Assembly (NCBI GenBank): GCA_030587405.1
Contig: JAUQZD010000017.1
Coordinates: 1 to 14,037 of the forward strand
DNA from: Candidatus Freyrarchaeum guaymasense
GTDB lineage: Archaea; Asgardarchaeota; Jordarchaeia; Jordarchaeales; Freyrarchaeaceae
Direction: 5' to 3'
DNA length: 14,037 nt
A program made the translations under genes and the position numbers. How positions within the stretch are numbered: the stretch's first letter is position 1; every line of letters starts with the position of its first letter. The notes under the pieces were generated by a model. The model saw nothing but the letters and a program-made list of their open reading frames with translations. It was not told the origin of the DNA and did no database searches. Below, in pieces: positions 13,206-14,037 of this stretch.

Positions 13206-14037
13206 ATCGCTCTTCAGAAGGTATTACCGTGAAAACCCTGTTACACCTCCCCCATCGATGGAAAAGCGTGAGTTTGGCTTCATGTTCTTCGGAACTAAGG
13301 CGATGGCGAGACACCTGTCTTTCTTAGCCGTTGAGGAGCTTCAAGGATTCCTGTCATCCGAGGCTCCGTCAGGAGCATTCTACTCGGCGGCATACTATCT
13401 AGACCCCTCTGCTCCAAGAATGGACGAGAAAGGGTGGATAGGATGCGACTTAATCTTCGACATAGACGCCGACCATTTAGACCTTCCATGCAAGAACGTC
13501 CATGATAAGTGGGCTTGCAAGAGTTGCGGTGAAAGTGGCTTCGGCGTGAAGCCGGAGCGCTGCCCTAAGTGTGGGAGCCAGGATCTAAATGAGAAAGCAT
13601 GGTTATGCGAGGGTTGCTTGGACGCTGCAAAAACGGAACTTGTCAACCTGATCGAGGAGTACCTCATACCAGATTTCGGAATCGGTGAGGACGAGCTTAA
13701 ACCGGTATTTTCAGGGCACAGAGGATACCATCTTCACGTTACGTCAAACGCGGTGCTGGACTTGGACCAAACTGCACGGCGTGAAATCATCGACTATATA
13801 AGGGGAACCGGGCTCCAACCACGCTATCACGGGCTCTCCGAGGTGAGGGAGGGCAGAAGTAGGATCATAAAAGGGCCAAGCGTCGAGGCTGGAGGGTGGA
13901 GGGGGAGGCTTGCCAGAGGAATAGCTGAAACGATCTTATTAATGGGCGAAGAGGACCTTCCAGAAAACCGGAAGTTGCGGTCGGGTTTAAAGAGCTTGCT
14001 AAGAAACAAAGGTAAAGTTGCGGCGTCACTAAGAAAA
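13171..14037 (+). CDS. priS: DNA primase small (catalytic) subunit, 3'-truncated by the window edge
   Basis: Catalytic subunit that synthesises primers. Reading from ATG 13171 gives 289 residues with no stop before the window end; the family runs about 330-400 residues. Motif I is FDIDAD with D97/D99 (metal-binding catalytic acids). Motif II is SGHRGYHLHV (181-190), with the nucleotide-binding SGxRGxH pattern. A zinc-binding region between them contains C107, C116, C119, C131, C134, C146 and C149 with H111; it is richer in cysteine pairs than a minimal PriS zinc motif. The third catalytic Asp should lie near or beyond the window end. SD GGGAGG (13156-13161) is 9 bases upstream. The start lies inside priL, in another frame, indicating coupled synthesis of the two subunits. 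Confidence 0.94.
   Translation, partial: MSGKAKTEFYLKSLFRRYYRENPVTPPPSMEKREFGFMFFGTKAMARHLSFLAVEELQGFLSSEAPSGAFYSAAYYLDPSAPRMDEKGWIGCDLIFDIDADHLDLPCKNVHDKWACKSCGESGFGVKPERCPKCGSQDLNEKAWLCEGCLDAAKTELVNLIEEYLIPDFGIGEDELKPVFSGHRGYHLHVTSNAVLDLDQTARREIIDYIRGTGLQPRYHGLSEVREGRSRIIKGPSVEAGGWRGRLARGIAETILLMGEEDLPENRKLRSGLKSLLRNKGKVAASLRK

Noticed and set aside
1..14037. CRISPR array, transposon ends, integrase or phage genes, clear defence system
   Set aside because: No regularly spaced repeats, inverted-repeat-bounded transposase or phage proteins are visible; the genes are mainly housekeeping and metabolic.

Overview
The window is archaeal chromosome. The evidence is PCNA, a two-subunit archaeal/eukaryotic primase (PriL/PriS), an RPA2-like OB-fold protein, archease, a cytoplasmic GH31 alpha-glucosidase, AT-rich TATA-like boxes instead of -35/-10 promoters, and a tRNA interrupted by two bulge-helix-bulge introns. 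Many genes appear to start at TTG or GTG directly behind a strong Shine-Dalgarno (SD) sequence. The small Ras/Arf-like GTPase and the multiple tRNA introns suggest a thermophilic TACK-type lineage (Thermoproteota/Korarchaeia/Bathyarchaeia-like). That placement is an inference, not a demonstrated identity.

Left part (1-5000): a 5'-truncated sugar-nucleotide epimerase (+) meets an orphan hypC (-) tail to tail. A CYTH-domain protein (-) follows. Upstream of it lie about 870 bases with no intact gene that look like a decayed gene in the same transcription unit (1807-2678). On the + strand are a HAD phosphatase and a long MtnA/eIF2B-type sugar-phosphate isomerase, possibly working in one salvage pathway.

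Middle (5000-10300): tRNA-Ser(GGA) carries a 25-nt intron in the D-loop and a 16-nt intron at 37/38. It abuts a long minus-strand series that reads, in transcription order: a possible 42-residue small protein, archease, GH31 alpha-glucosidase (3' end apparently frameshifted in a G-rich tract), a LutA-like CCG protein, and a LutB-like LUD/4Fe-4S protein. Archease normally activates RtcB, which joins tRNA exons, so it fits functionally with the split tRNA nearby.

Right part (10300-14037): a plus-strand replication cluster consisting of a small GTPase, an RPA2-like OB-fold protein, PCNA, PriL, and PriS (runs off the end). PriL and PriS overlap by 35 bases. PCNA is the sliding clamp, the two Pri proteins form primase, and the OB-fold protein probably binds single-stranded DNA. 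The GTPase at the head of this cluster is the least expected member.

I found no CRISPR array, insertion sequence, phage module or clear defence system. The best leads are the two-intron tRNA, the GTPase-replication linkage, the frameshifted GH31 tail, the coupled small ORF before archease, and the decayed gene.
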